A DNA stretch of 60,939 nucleotides from Mizugakiibacter sediminis (GTDB lineage: Bacteria; Pseudomonadota; Gammaproteobacteria; Xanthomonadales; Rhodanobacteraceae), in the NCBI RefSeq assembly GCF_000953855.2, contig NZ_DF970179.1, positions 1 through 60,939 on the forward strand, read 5' to 3'. Below the pieces are notes generated by a model. It did not search any database and was not told where the DNA came from. It saw nothing but the letters and a program-made list of their open reading frames with translations. This document shows positions 27,435-36,309 of the stretch, piece after piece. Each line of letters starts with the position of its first letter. The first letter of the stretch is position 1. A program made the translations under genes and the position numbers.

Positions 27435-27596
27435 TCAGGCCGCCGGCTTCTTCTTCGCCGCCGGCTTCTTCGCAGCCGCAGGCTTGGCGGCCACGGTCTT
27501 GGTCGCCGCGACGGTCTTCGCCTTGTGCGGACGCGCGTTGCCGTAGCTGCCGGCGTAGATCTTGCCGCGGGTGGTCTTGCGGTCGCCCTTGCCCAT
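27435..27596 (-). CDS. 30S ribosomal protein THX-family protein
   Basis: 53 residues: [20 protein letters not shown] followed by a Lys/Ala/Pro-rich tail with KPAAKK repeats. The GKGDRKTxRGKI block is the signature of bacterial THX, a small basic protein that sits in a cavity of the 30S head. A clear AAGGAG site (27602-27607) precedes the ATG, and a TATGCT -10 lies near 27640. The tail is longer than in Thermus THX, as in other xanthomonad relatives. Confidence 0.9.
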   Translation of the reverse strand: MGKGDRKTTRGKIYAGSYGNARPHKAKTVAATKTVAAKPAAAKKPAAKKKPAA

Positions 27597-27806
27597 GGGA
27601 ACTCCTTAAGTCTCGGGTATTTGCGCGGATCGCGCAGCATAGCAGCGCAGCCCGCGGCCGCCTAGCCCGGGGCGCCCGCGCGGGCACTTGCCGGTCATCC
27701 ATACGCGTATGTACGGTGTGGCCGCTTCCTGGGGCCGTCATGCCGCGGCTGCGCATGCAGGAGCGTGCGGATGCGGCCATGACGCGGCCGACGGGTTCAG
27801 GCCCTG

Positions 27807-28757
27807 TCAGTGACGACGGCCGCTTTCATGACAGGCGTGGTCGCGATCCACGCACTCCTGCGCCTCGATCTGCACGGTGGCGTGGGCGATGCCGTAGCGT
27901 TCGCGCAGCACGCGCTTGATCGTCAGCAGGGCGTTGTGGGCGTCGGCGCCCTCGCACACGCGCGCGTGCAGCGTCGCCATGCGCGAGCCGGAGGCGATCT
28001 GCCAGACGTGCAGGTGATGGATGTCGGCGACGCCGGGATCGGCGGCATGCAGGGCCGCGGCCAGCGCCTGCGGCTCGACGCCTTCCGGCACGCCTTCCAG
28101 CAGGATGTGCGCGGAGCGCCGCAGCAGGCTCCACGCGCTGCGCAGGATCAGCAGCGAGACCAGCAGCGACAGCAGCGGGTCCGCCCACGGCCAGCCGGCA
28201 TAGCGCACCAGCAACGCGGCGGCGATCGCCGCCACCGACCCGAGCAGGTCGCCGAACACGTGCAGGCGGGCGCCGGCGGCGTTGACGTCGTCGGCGTCGT
28301 GGCCGTGCAGGCTGCGCAGCACCAGCGCGTTGACCAGCAGGCCGAGCAGCGCCACCGTCAGCATCACGCCGGACAGGATCGGCTGCGGCTGGCGCAGGCG
28401 CATCGCCGCCTCGAAGACGATCCAGGCCACCAGCGCGAGCTGGACCAGCGCGTTGACGAAGCCCGCCAGCACCTCCAGGCGCGCGTAGCCGAAGCTGCGC
28501 CGCGCGTCGGCCGGACGCCGCGCGAAACGCGCGCCGAGGAAGGCCAGCAGCAGCGCCGCCGCGTCGACCAGCATGTGGCCGGCATCGGCGAGCAGCGCCA
28601 GCGAACCGGACCACCAGCCGCCGGCCGCCTCGCCGGCCAGCATCGCCACGGTCAGCGCGAACGCGGCCAGCAGCTTGCGCTCGCCGCGCGGCGTCGGCGC
28701 GCGACCGTGCGCGTGGTCGTGCCCATGCGCGTGGGCGTGGGAGTGACGGGCGTTCAT
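27807..28757 (-). CDS. cation diffusion facilitator (CzcD/ZitB-type Zn/Cd/Co exporter)
   Basis: 316 residues. A His-rich N-terminus (HSHAHAHGHDHAHG, residues 5-18) precedes six membrane helices. The transport site HxxxD occurs in TM2 (LLADAGHMLVDAAA) and TM5 (LHVFGDLLGS). The C-terminal cytoplasmic domain contains DIHHLHVWQIASG and ends in a HisCys-containing tail (CVDRDHACHESG). It exports Zn2+ against the proton gradient. It lies next to the MerC-like gene and, one gene further, the Zur box, so it belongs to the zinc locus. Confidence 0.92.
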   Translation of the reverse strand: MNARHSHAHAHGHDHAHGRAPTPRGERKLLAAFALTVAMLAGEAAGGWWSGSLALLADAGHMLVDAAALLLAFLGARFARRPADARRSFGYARLEVLAGFVNALVQLALVAWIVFEAAMRLRQPQPILSGVMLTVALLGLLVNALVLRSLHGHDADDVNAAGARLHVFGDLLGSVAAIAAALLVRYAGWPWADPLLSLLVSLLILRSAWSLLRRSAHILLEGVPEGVEPQALAAALHAADPGVADIHHLHVWQIASGSRMATLHARVCEGADAHNALLTIKRVLRERYGIAHATVQIEAQECVDRDHACHESGRRH

Positions 28758-28815
28758 GCGTCGCGCATGCTAGACAACCGCCGCGCCGTTACACAATTGC
28801 AGCGGCGGGCGGCGT

Positions 28816-29259
28816 TCAGGTCTGCGGCACGCAGCCGCATCGCGCATCGTGCGCGTGCAACTGCGTCAGGCGCAGGTTGGCGACGTGCGCCAGCGCGACC
28901 AGCACGCCGCCGCCGGCGATCAGCGCCGCGTGCCACGCCGGCGCGCGGCCGAGATCCACGGCCAGGCCGGCCAGCAGCAGCGCCGCCCCCGGCAGCAGCA
29001 GCACGAAGGCGCGTCCGCTGCGATGGCGGCGGTAGCCGTTCCACATGGTCAGCGCCGCCAGCGTGCAGGCGAAGACGACGAAACCGCGCTCGAAGCCGTG
29101 GCCGGCGAGGAAGCCGAGGCCGAACGCCGGCAGCAGCGCCAGCACGAACGGCAGCGCCGCGCAGTGCAAGGCGCACAGTAGCGAGGCGGTCACGCCGACG
29201 CGGTCGGCGTGACGCCACCACGGCAAGGCGGGACGGGATGCTTCCGGCGCGCTGTTCAT
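28816..29259 (-). CDS. MerC-domain membrane protein
   Basis: 147 residues from MNSAPEASRPALPWW. The MerC motif CALHCAALPFVLALLP (about residues 29-44) is followed by three further membrane helices and a His/Cys tail (LHAHDARCGCVPQT). MerC was named for mercury uptake, but stand-alone MerC-like proteins in proteobacteria are associated with zinc. The Zur box controlling the neighbouring receptor overlaps its -10 (TATAAT at 29316-29311), so it is probably a zinc-starvation gene. Confidence 0.8.
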   Translation of the reverse strand: MNSAPEASRPALPWWRHADRVGVTASLLCALHCAALPFVLALLPAFGLGFLAGHGFERGFVVFACTLAALTMWNGYRRHRSGRAFVLLLPGAALLLAGLAVDLGRAPAWHAALIAGGGVLVALAHVANLRLTQLHAHDARCGCVPQT

Positions 29260-29304
29260 GGCCCAGGCGTTGGCAGTGACTTCCGGCACGGCACGTGCCG
29301 CATA

Positions 29305-29319
29305 TGTTACATTATAACA
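29305..29319. promoter_or_regulatory. Zur box between the MerC and receptor genes
   Basis: TGTTACATTATAACA matches the gammaproteobacterial Zur consensus TGTTATAWTATAACA at 13 of 15 positions. The site contains the -10 of both divergent genes: TATAAC (29313-29318) on the plus strand and TATAAT (29316-29311) on the minus strand. Zinc-loaded Zur bound here would block both promoters. The gene for Zur itself is 2.3 kb away. Confidence 0.78.
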
Positions 29320-29352
29320 TTGCAAAGACAAGCCTTGGCCCCGGAGTCCCGC

Positions 29353-31494
29353 ATGCGCCGAACCCTGCTCGCGCTGGCCCTGACCGCCGCGCTCGCCTCC
29401 GCCGCCCATGCCCGGCAGACCGATCCGGCCGCGCCGGCCGGCCAAGGCGCCGAGCCGGCGCCGCCGCCGGGCAAGGCGACGCAACTGGACGCCGTGCAGG
29501 TGAGCGGCACGCTGGACCTGGCGCGCAACGGCCTGTCGCCCGACACCGGCAGCAGCGAATACGTGTTCGACCGCAAGTCGATCCAGCAACTGCCGCTGGG
29601 CGACGCCACGCCGCTGAACGATCTGCTGCTGCAGGCGCCGGGCGTGGTGCAGGATTCGTTCGGCGAGCTGCACGTGCGCGGCGATCACGGCAACCTGCAG
29701 TACCGCATCAACGGCATCATCATTCCGGAGAGCATCAGCGGTTTCGGCCAGACGCTGGACACGCGCACCATCGACTCCGTGCGCCTGCTCACCGGCGCGC
29801 TGCCCGCGCAGTACGGCTACCGCACCGCCGGCGTCGTCGACATCACCACCAAATCCGGCGCGCAGCAGGGCAACGGCGGCAGCGTCGGCGTGCTCGGCGG
29901 CTCGTTCGGCGCGCTCAATCCCGGCGCGGAGTGGTACGGCAGCGACGGCCGCCTGACCTGGTATCTCACCGCCAACTACCTGCAGAGCGACATCGGCATC
30001 GAGAATCCGACGCCCTCGCGCAACGCCATCCACGACCGCACGCACCAGACCAAGGCGTTCGGCTACCTGTCGTACCTGCTGAACGACACCACCCGCCTCG
30101 GCTTCATGTTCGGCATCACCGACAACCGCTTCGAGATCCCGAACAATCCCGACCAGCGGCCGGTCTTCGTGTACGGCGACATCAACGACTTCGACTCGGC
30201 GACGCTCGACGAGCGCCAGCGCGAGAAGACGCGCTTCGGCATCGCCTCGCTGCAGGGCAGACTGGGCGGCACCGATTACCAGGTCGCGCTCGGCCAGCGC
30301 TACACCAGCGTGGACTTCACGCCGGACGTGATCGGCGACCTGATGTTCAACGGCGTCGCCTCCGACGTCGGCCGCAGCAACCGCGCCAACACGCTGCAGG
30401 CGGACCTGTCCACGCCGCTCGGCGAAAACCACACGCTGCGCTACGGCATCTACGCCAGCCAGGAGCGCGCGGTGTCGGTCAACGACGCGCTGGTGTTCCC
30501 GGCCGACGCCGACGGCAACCAGACCAGCACCATCCCGATCCGCATCGTCGACGACAACCGCAAGATCGGCCACCTGTACGGCGCCTACGTGCAGGACGAG
30601 TGGCAGCTCAGCGACAGGCTCACCGCCAACTTCGGCGTGCGCGCCGACAAGGTCAGCGCCTTCATCGAGGAAGGCCAGGTGAGCCCGCGCTTCGGCCTGG
30701 TCTACCAGGCGACCGACAGCACCACGCTGCACGCCGGCTTCGCCCGCTACTTCACGCCGCCGCCGACCGAGCTGATCGCGCCGGCCGACATCGCGCTGTT
30801 CCAGGGCACCACCAACCAGCTTCCCGGCAACGTCAACACCGACGTCAAGTCCGAGCGCTCCAGCTACTACGACGTCGGCGTGCAGCAGCAGGTCGGCGCG
30901 CACCTGACGCTCGGCCTCGACGCCTACTACCGCGAGGTGAAGCACCTGCAGGACGAGGGCCAGTTCGGCGCCGCGCTGGTGTTCTCGCCGTTCAACTACG
31001 CGCGCGGCAGGGCGCGCGGCGCGGAGTTCACGGTCAGCTACGCCGGCGGCCCGTGGACCGCCTACTTCAACCTGACCAGCAGCCGCGCGATGGGCAAGCG
31101 GATCGAGTCGGGCCAGTACAACTTCGACGCGGACGAACTGGCCTACATCGCGGCCCACTGGGTGCATCTCGACCACGACCAGAAACTCGCCTCCTCCGGC
31201 GGCTTCACCTACGCCATCGACGAGAGCACCCGCATCGGCGCCGACTACGTCTACGGCAGCGGCCTGCGCAAGGACTTCGCCAACACCGCCTCGCTGCCGT
31301 CGTATTTCCAGCTCGACCTCAGCCTGACGCACGGCTTCGACCTGCCGCGGATCGGCCGGCTGGACGCGCGCCTGTCGCTGATCAATGCCTTCGACCGCGT
31401 CTACCAGTTGCGCGACGGCAGCGGCATCGGCGTCGGCGCGCCGCAGTTCGGGCCGCGCCGCGGCGTGTACCTCGGCCTGCAGAAGGCGTTCTGA
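29353..31494 (+). CDS. TonB-dependent receptor, probable zinc receptor (ZnuD-like)
   Basis: 713 residues. Signal peptide to about residue 21, TonB box LDAVQVSGT (about 45-53), plug domain with LNDLLLQAPGVVQDSFGELH, and a 22-strand barrel ending in the aromatic C-terminus GLQKAF. His-containing loops such as AAHWVHLDHDQ and REVKHLQDEG may bind metal. The promoter is covered by the Zur box, and the flanking MerC and Zur genes support zinc rather than siderophore uptake. Start ATG 29353 follows a GGAG site. Confidence 0.88.
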   Translation: MRRTLLALALTAALASAAHARQTDPAAPAGQGAEPAPPPGKATQLDAVQVSGTLDLARNGLSPDTGSSEYVFDRKSIQQLPLGDATPLNDLLLQAPGVVQDSFGELHVRGDHGNLQYRINGIIIPESISGFGQTLDTRTIDSVRLLTGALPAQYGYRTAGVVDITTKSGAQQGNGGSVGVLGGSFGALNPGAEWYGSDGRLTWYLTANYLQSDIGIENPTPSRNAIHDRTHQTKAFGYLSYLLNDTTRLGFMFGITDNRFEIPNNPDQRPVFVYGDINDFDSATLDERQREKTRFGIASLQGRLGGTDYQVALGQRYTSVDFTPDVIGDLMFNGVASDVGRSNRANTLQADLSTPLGENHTLRYGIYASQERAVSVNDALVFPADADGNQTSTIPIRIVDDNRKIGHLYGAYVQDEWQLSDRLTANFGVRADKVSAFIEEGQVSPRFGLVYQATDSTTLHAGFARYFTPPPTELIAPADIALFQGTTNQLPGNVNTDVKSERSSYYDVGVQQQVGAHLTLGLDAYYREVKHLQDEGQFGAALVFSPFNYARGRARGAEFTVSYAGGPWTAYFNLTSSRAMGKRIESGQYNFDADELAYIAAHWVHLDHDQKLASSGGFTYAIDESTRIGADYVYGSGLRKDFANTASLPSYFQLDLSLTHGFDLPRIGRLDARLSLINAFDRVYQLRDGSGIGVGAPQFGPRRGVYLGLQKAF

Positions 31495-31533
31495 CCCGCC
31501 CCTGCGCCCGCGCTGCCGGGCCCCCACCGCCCC

Positions 31534-31553
31534 GGCGCCGGACCGCCGGCGCC
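31534..31553. terminator. GC-rich hairpin between receptor and zur
   Basis: GGCGCCGG and CCGGCGCC form a perfect 8-bp stem with a 4-nt loop in the gap between two convergent genes. There is no T-run, so it is a possible Rho-dependent or stability element. Confidence 0.45.
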
Positions 31554-31604
31554 GAGAACGGCGCCGCGGCAGCATGGCCCTGCGACAGGGCCGAGGCACG
31601 GCCG

Positions 31605-32093
31605 CTACGCGCTGCGACACTGCCGGCAGACGCCGTGCACTTCCAGCGTCTGCGCCTTGGCGCGGAAGCCCAGCGCCTTGGCCTGCGTCTCGATCAGGTC
31701 GGCCACCTCGCCCTCGTCGCACAGTTCCACCGCGCTGGAGCACACGTCGCAGATCAGGAACGGCACTTGGTGCGCCTCCGCGGGATGGTGGCAGGAGACG
31801 TAGGCGTTGATCGACTCGAGCTTGTGGATGAAGCCCTGCTCCAGCAGGAAGTCCAGCGCGCGGTAGACGGTGGGCGGCGCCGCGGAGGCGTGGCGCTCGC
31901 GCAGCCGGTCGAGCAGGTCGTAGGCCTTGACCGGCTTGTTCGCCGCGGCGACCAGTTCCAGCACCTCGCGGCGCAGCGGCGTCAGGCGCAGCGCGCGGTC
32001 CTCGCAGGCGTGCTCGACCTCGCGCACGAAGCCGGCCGCATCCGGCTCGCGGGCGTGGCGATGGTGCGAATGACGGCGCGCGGGATGGCTCAT
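31605..32093 (-). CDS. zur: Fur-family zinc regulator
   Basis: 162 residues with a His-rich start (RRHSHHRHARE). Winged HTH region RLTPLRREVLELVAAANKPV then SAAPPTVYRALDFLLEQGFIH. The zinc-structural CxxC pairs are CDVC and CRQC, and the metal-sensing region is YVSCHHPAEAHQVPF. The regulator should repress the MerC gene and the TonB receptor through the box at 29305-29319. It is convergent with the receptor, and the neighbourhood supports Zur over Fur. Confidence 0.9.
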   Translation of the reverse strand: MSHPARRHSHHRHAREPDAAGFVREVEHACEDRALRLTPLRREVLELVAAANKPVKAYDLLDRLRERHASAAPPTVYRALDFLLEQGFIHKLESINAYVSCHHPAEAHQVPFLICDVCSSAVELCDEGEVADLIETQAKALGFRAKAQTLEVHGVCRQCRSA

Positions 32094-32139
32094 GCGGTCG
32101 GCCTCGCCGCGATGATAGCACCGCGGCGGAGCCCGCCCT

Positions 32140-32403
32140 TCAGGCGGCGCGCCCGCGCGGCCGCTTCGGCAGCGCCAGCGGCACGATCCAGCCGAGCGGT
32201 CCCAGCAGCAGCGACCACAGCACGCCGTGCCAGAAGCGGCCGCGCCACCAGCCGATCAGCGCGCCGACCGCGACGCAGCCGACGGTGAACCAGAAAAGCG
32301 GCCACCACGGCACCAGCGCCATCAGGTTGCGGAAGATCCGCCACGCCGCGTCCGGCGCGTCGGGATCGACGCCGTCCAGCGCGCGCGCCAGCAGATCGCC
32401 CAT
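32140..32403 (-). CDS. small membrane protein, hypothetical
   Basis: 87 residues with two strong hydrophobic segments (WWPLFWFTVGCVAVGALIGW and FWHGVLWSLLLGPLGWIVPL) and a basic C-terminal tail KRPRGRAA, so an N-in/C-in hairpin in the inner membrane is likely. No family recognised. It lies 9 bp after gltX on the same strand and may be co-transcribed with it. Confidence 0.65.
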   Translation of the reverse strand: MGDLLARALDGVDPDAPDAAWRIFRNLMALVPWWPLFWFTVGCVAVGALIGWWRGRFWHGVLWSLLLGPLGWIVPLALPKRPRGRAA

Positions 32404-32412
32404 CCTGCCCTC

Positions 32413-33813
32413 TCAGCCCGCCGCGCGCGCGAGCGCGTCGTCGATGCGCCGCAGCGCGCCGGGGCGGCCGGCGAGGTAGACGGTGTGCTCGATCGACGGC
32501 GACACCTGCGTGCCGGTGATCGCCACGCGCAGCGGCTGCGCCACCTTGCCCATGCCGACGCCGAGCTCCGCGGCCACCGCCTCGATCGCCTTGTGCACGC
32601 TCTCCGGCGTCCACGACGGCAGCGCCTCGAAGCGCGCGCGCGCCGCGGCCAGCACGGCGGCGGCGCCGTCCGCCCTGAGGTGCTTCTCCACCGCCTTGGC
32701 GTCCCACTGCTCGATCGGCGCGTACCAGATGCGCGCGCGCTCGGCCATCTCCTTCAGCGTCTGCACGCGGTCGCGCAGCGCGACGATCACGTCGGCCGGG
32801 TCGGGGCCGCCGGCCGGATCGATGCCGGCGGCGCGCAGGTGCCACTCGAAGTGCGGCGCGATCTCCAGCGGATCGTCGTTCTTCAGATACTGCTGATTCA
32901 GCCAGCCCAGCTTCTCCATGTCGAAGCGCGAGGCCGCCTTGTTGACGTCGGCGACGTCGAACAGGTCGATCATCTGCTGGATGGAGAAGATCTCCTGGTC
33001 GCCGTGCGACCAGCCGAGGCGCACCAGGTAGTTCAGCAGCGCGTGCGGCAGGTAGCCGGCGTCGCGGTACTCCATCACGCCGACCGCGTTGGTGCGCTTG
33101 GACAGCTTCTTGCCTTCCTTGTCGAGGATCATCGGCAGGTGCGCGAAGGCCGGCACCGGCGCGCCCAGCGCGTGGTAGATGTTGATCTGCCGCGGGGTGT
33201 TGTTGACGTGGTCGTCGCCGCGGATCACGTCGGTGATCTTCATGTCGATGTCGTCGACCACCACCGCGAAGTTGTAGGTGGGGTAGCCGTCGGAGCGGAA
33301 GATCACCAGGTCGTCCAGCTCTTCGTTCGACCACTCGACGCGGCCCTTCACCTTGTCGTCGAACGCCACCGTGCCGCCGTCCGGGTTGCGGAAGCGGATC
33401 ACCGGCGTGACGCCGGGCACCGGCTCGCCGTGCGTGCGGCAGTGGCCGTCGTAGCGCGGCTTCAAGCCTTTGGCCATCGCCTCCTCGCGCAGCCTGTCCA
33501 GGCGCTCGCGCGAGCAGTAGCAGCGGTAGGCTTTGCCGGCGCGCACCATGTCCTCGGCGACCTGGCGGTAGCGGTCCATGCGCAGCGTCTGGTAGTAGGG
33601 ACCCTCGTCGTATTGCAGGCCCAGCCAGTGCATGCCGTCGAGGATCGCCTTGACCGCGGCGTCGGTGGAACGCTCGCGGTCGGTATCCTCGATGCGCAGG
33701 ATGAACTGGCCGCCGTGGTGGCGCGCGTGCAGCCAGCAGTACAGCGCGGTGCGCGCGCCGCCGATGTGCAGGTAGCCGGTGGGACTGGGGGCGAAGCGGG
33801 TGCGAACGGTCAT
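32413..33813 (-). CDS. gltX: glutamyl-tRNA synthetase
   Basis: 466 residues, the normal length for class I GluRS. It charges tRNA(Glu) with glutamate. The HIGH-type motif is [19 protein letters not shown] at residues 5-23, and the KMSKS loop is KKLSKRTN near residue 240. A zinc-type [12 protein letters not shown] segment with downstream DGHCRTH (about 98-125) is present, as in many proteobacterial enzymes. The C-terminal anticodon-binding helical domain ends at [17 protein letters not shown]. It is divergent from the ABC transporter gene with a 138-bp gap. Confidence 0.97.
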   Translation of the reverse strand: MTVRTRFAPSPTGYLHIGGARTALYCWLHARHHGGQFILRIEDTDRERSTDAAVKAILDGMHWLGLQYDEGPYYQTLRMDRYRQVAEDMVRAGKAYRCYCSRERLDRLREEAMAKGLKPRYDGHCRTHGEPVPGVTPVIRFRNPDGGTVAFDDKVKGRVEWSNEELDDLVIFRSDGYPTYNFAVVVDDIDMKITDVIRGDDHVNNTPRQINIYHALGAPVPAFAHLPMILDKEGKKLSKRTNAVGVMEYRDAGYLPHALLNYLVRLGWSHGDQEIFSIQQMIDLFDVADVNKAASRFDMEKLGWLNQQYLKNDDPLEIAPHFEWHLRAAGIDPAGGPDPADVIVALRDRVQTLKEMAERARIWYAPIEQWDAKAVEKHLRADGAAAVLAAARARFEALPSWTPESVHKAIEAVAAELGVGMGKVAQPLRVAITGTQVSPSIEHTVYLAGRPGALRRIDDALARAAG

Positions 33814-33951
33814 CGCGGAGCCGGCGGAATCGGGCGGAAAAGGCGCATAGTCTAATCAAAGTCGCAGCGCGCGACCCGCGCGCGTCCCGCCGGCGCTGGA
33901 AGCGGCGCGGGATCGTCCCCATGTGGTCCGCGACATGCCGACAAGCCCGCC

Positions 33952-35748
33952 ATGACCGCCGCCGCACATCCCCTGCCCGCCACCGGCCAGCGCCGCGCGC
34001 TGCGCATGCTGCTGCCGTACCTGCGCGCCTATCCGGGGCGGATCGCGCTGGCGCTTGCCCTGCTGATCGTCGCCAAGGTCGCCAACCTCGGCGTGCCGTT
34101 GGTGCTGAAGGCGATCGTCGACCGCCTCGATACGCGCGCGGCGCTGCTGGCCGTGCCCGGCCTGCTGCTGGCGGCCTACGGCGTGCTGCGCCTGTCGGCG
34201 ACGCTGTTCGCGCAGCTGCGCGAGCTGGTGTTCGAGCGCGTCTCGCAGCACGCCATGCGCGCTTCCGGCATCGCCGCCTTCCGCCACCTGCACGCGCTCA
34301 GCCTGCGCTTCCACCTCGACCGCCACACCGGCGGCGTCGCCCGCGACATCGAGCGCGGCACGCGCGGCATCTACAACCTGCTCGGCTACGCGATCTTCAA
34401 CGTGATCCCGACCCTGGTCGAGATCGCGCTGGTCGCCGCGCTGCTGCTGCGGCGCTTCGACTGGCGCTTCGCCGCGATCACGCTGACGACGATGGGCCTG
34501 TACATCTTCCTCACCGTGCGCATCACCGAATGGCGCACGCGCATGGTGCGCGAGATGCACCAGGTCGAATCGACCGCCAACGCGCGCGCTGTCGACAGCC
34601 TGCTGAACTACGAGACGGTGAAGTACTTCGGCAACGAGGAGTTCGAGGCGAAGCGCTACGACGCGGATCTGCGCCGCTACGAGGAAGCGGCGGTGCGCAC
34701 GGAAAGCTCGCTCGGCGTGCTGAACGGCACGCAGAGCCTGATCATCGCCGTCGGCCTGACCGCGCTGATGGCGATGGCGGCGCAGGGCGTGGTGGCCGGC
34801 CGCCTGACGCTGGGCGACCTGGTGCTGGTCAACGCGCTGCTGATCCAGCTCTCCGTGCCGCTGAATTTCCTCGGCATGACCTACCGCGAAATCAAGCGCG
34901 GCCTGACCGACATGGAACACATGTTCCGCCTGCTGGACGCCCACGCCGAGGTGCGCGACGCGCCCGACGCCAAGCCGCTGCAGCTGCGCGGCGGCGCGGT
35001 GCGCTTCGAGCGCGTGTCGTTCCACTACGACCCCGAGCGCGCGATCCTGCACGACGTCGACTTCGCCATCCCGCCCGGCCGCACCGTCGCCGTGGTCGGC
35101 GCCACCGGCGCCGGCAAGTCGACGCTGTCGCGGCTGCTGTTCCGCTTCTACGACGTCAGCGGCGGCCGCATCCTGATCGACGGCCAGGACATCCGCACGG
35201 TCACGCAGGACTCGCTGCGCGCGGCGATCGGCATCGTCCCGCAGGATACCGTGCTGTTCAACGACACCATCTACTACAACATCGCCTACGGCCGCCCCGG
35301 CGCCACCCGCGAGGAAGTCGAGGCGGCGGCGCGCGCGGCGCACATCCACGACTTCATCCTGGGCCTGCCGCAAGGCTACGAGACCGCCGTCGGCGAGCGC
35401 GGCCTGAAGCTGTCCGGCGGCGAGAAGCAGCGCGTGGCGATCGCGCGCACGCTGCTGAAGCGGCCGGCGATCCTGGTGTTCGACGAGGCGACCAGCGCGC
35501 TCGACACGCGCACCGAGAAGGTGATCCAGGCCGAGCTGGCCGAGATCGCCCGCGGCCGCACCACGCTGATCATCGCCCACCGCCTGTCGACGATCGTCGA
35601 CGCCGACGAGATCCTGGTGCTCGACCACGGCCGCATCGTCGAGCGCGGCACGCACGCCGCGCTGCTGGCGCAGGGCGGCCGCTACGCCGCGCTGTGGGCG
35701 CTGCAGCAGCGCGACCCGCAGGCGGCGCGCGCGGCCGAGCCGGCCTGA
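33952..35748 (+). CDS. Atm1/HMT1-type ABC exporter (fused membrane and ATPase domains)
   Basis: 598 residues. Six membrane helices occupy about residues 25-320, with the Atm1-type LNYETVKYFGNEEFEAKRYD segment near residue 220. The nucleotide-binding domain has Walker A GATGAGKST (about 385), signature LSGGEKQRVAIAR, Walker B ILVFDEATSALD and H-loop IIAHRLSTI. Bacterial Atm1 relatives export glutathione-linked or metal-glutathione species and support metal tolerance. It converges with the DUF4399 gene 19 bp downstream. Confidence 0.92.
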   Translation: MTAAAHPLPATGQRRALRMLLPYLRAYPGRIALALALLIVAKVANLGVPLVLKAIVDRLDTRAALLAVPGLLLAAYGVLRLSATLFAQLRELVFERVSQHAMRASGIAAFRHLHALSLRFHLDRHTGGVARDIERGTRGIYNLLGYAIFNVIPTLVEIALVAALLLRRFDWRFAAITLTTMGLYIFLTVRITEWRTRMVREMHQVESTANARAVDSLLNYETVKYFGNEEFEAKRYDADLRRYEEAAVRTESSLGVLNGTQSLIIAVGLTALMAMAAQGVVAGRLTLGDLVLVNALLIQLSVPLNFLGMTYREIKRGLTDMEHMFRLLDAHAEVRDAPDAKPLQLRGGAVRFERVSFHYDPERAILHDVDFAIPPGRTVAVVGATGAGKSTLSRLLFRFYDVSGGRILIDGQDIRTVTQDSLRAAIGIVPQDTVLFNDTIYYNIAYGRPGATREEVEAAARAAHIHDFILGLPQGYETAVGERGLKLSGGEKQRVAIARTLLKRPAILVFDEATSALDTRTEKVIQAELAEIARGRTTLIIAHRLSTIVDADEILVLDHGRIVERGTHAALLAQGGRYAALWALQQRDPQAARAAEPA

Positions 35749-35767
35749 GGCGCGGCTGCCGCGAAGT

Positions 35768-36202
35768 TCACTTCACGCGGATGGTGATCTTCGGCGAGAC
35801 GAGCGGCGGGTCGAACTGCATGTGGTTGGCGTCGCCGAGGTCGAGCTGCAGCGTGTGCGTGCCGGGCGCGAGGTGCAGCACGGTCTCGGTCTGGCCGTTG
35901 CCGAAGTGGAGGTGGTGCTCGTCCTTCGGGATCGGCTGGTCGGCCGGCGGCAGCGCCTTCACGTCCACCAGCAGGTGATGGTGGCCGGTGCCGGCCTTGT
36001 CGACGCCGGCCGGCGCCACGCCCATGCCTTCGAGGCCGAAACGGACGGTCACGTCACGGCCGACGGTGGCGCCGTCCTTCGGGCTGATGAAATAGAGCCT
36101 GGCGTGCTCCGGCGCTTTGCTGCGCGGCAGCGTGCCGGCGGTCTGCGCCGCCGCGCCCGCGGCGGCGAGGACGAGTCCGAGAGCGGTCATGGTGCGCTTC
36201 AT
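35768..36202 (-). CDS. DUF4399 domain exported protein
   Basis: 144 residues from MKRTMTALGLVLAAAGAAAQ (signal peptide), preceded by a strong AGGAGG. The DUF4399 pattern is ARLYFISPKDGATVGRDVTV, VDKAGTGHHHLLVDV (His-cluster), and DEHHLHFGNGQTE followed by LQLDLGDANHMQFDPP. The His-rich loops suggest a metal-binding periplasmic protein. The function is unknown. It converges with the ABC exporter, 19 bp apart. Confidence 0.85.
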   Translation of the reverse strand: MKRTMTALGLVLAAAGAAAQTAGTLPRSKAPEHARLYFISPKDGATVGRDVTVRFGLEGMGVAPAGVDKAGTGHHHLLVDVKALPPADQPIPKDEHHLHFGNGQTETVLHLAPGTHTLQLDLGDANHMQFDPPLVSPKITIRVK

Positions 36203-36271
36203 CGCGGATCCTCCTGGGCGGGGAAGCCCGCATGATACGCCTCGTGACATGGACCTCGCATCGAATCCTCT

Positions 36272-36297
36272 TACAATACCCCGCGCAATTCGCGGGG
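36272..36297 (+). promoter_or_regulatory. -10 box and hairpin before the receiver-like gene
   Basis: TACAAT (36272-36277) is directly followed by CCCCGCG/CGCGGGG (36279-36297), a perfect 7-bp inverted repeat spanning the predicted start of transcription. The gene begins 13 bp further on. Confidence 0.4.
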
Positions 36298-36309
36298 GGA
36301 ATCCGGCCG

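Noticed and set aside
27700-27711. 12-bp palindrome CATACGCGTATG between the CDF and THX genes
   Set aside because: It is about 100 bp upstream of the THX start and away from its -10; no regulator is suggested by context, so it may be chance.
28816-32121. Minus-strand open frame of 1101 codons through the TonB receptor and Zur
   Set aside because: Only its last 147 codons (MerC gene) make sense; the rest is antisense to the receptor.
36279-36297. Leader hairpin acting as a riboswitch for the receiver-like gene
   Set aside because: The predicted transcription start falls inside the palindrome, so the hairpin would not be complete in the RNA.
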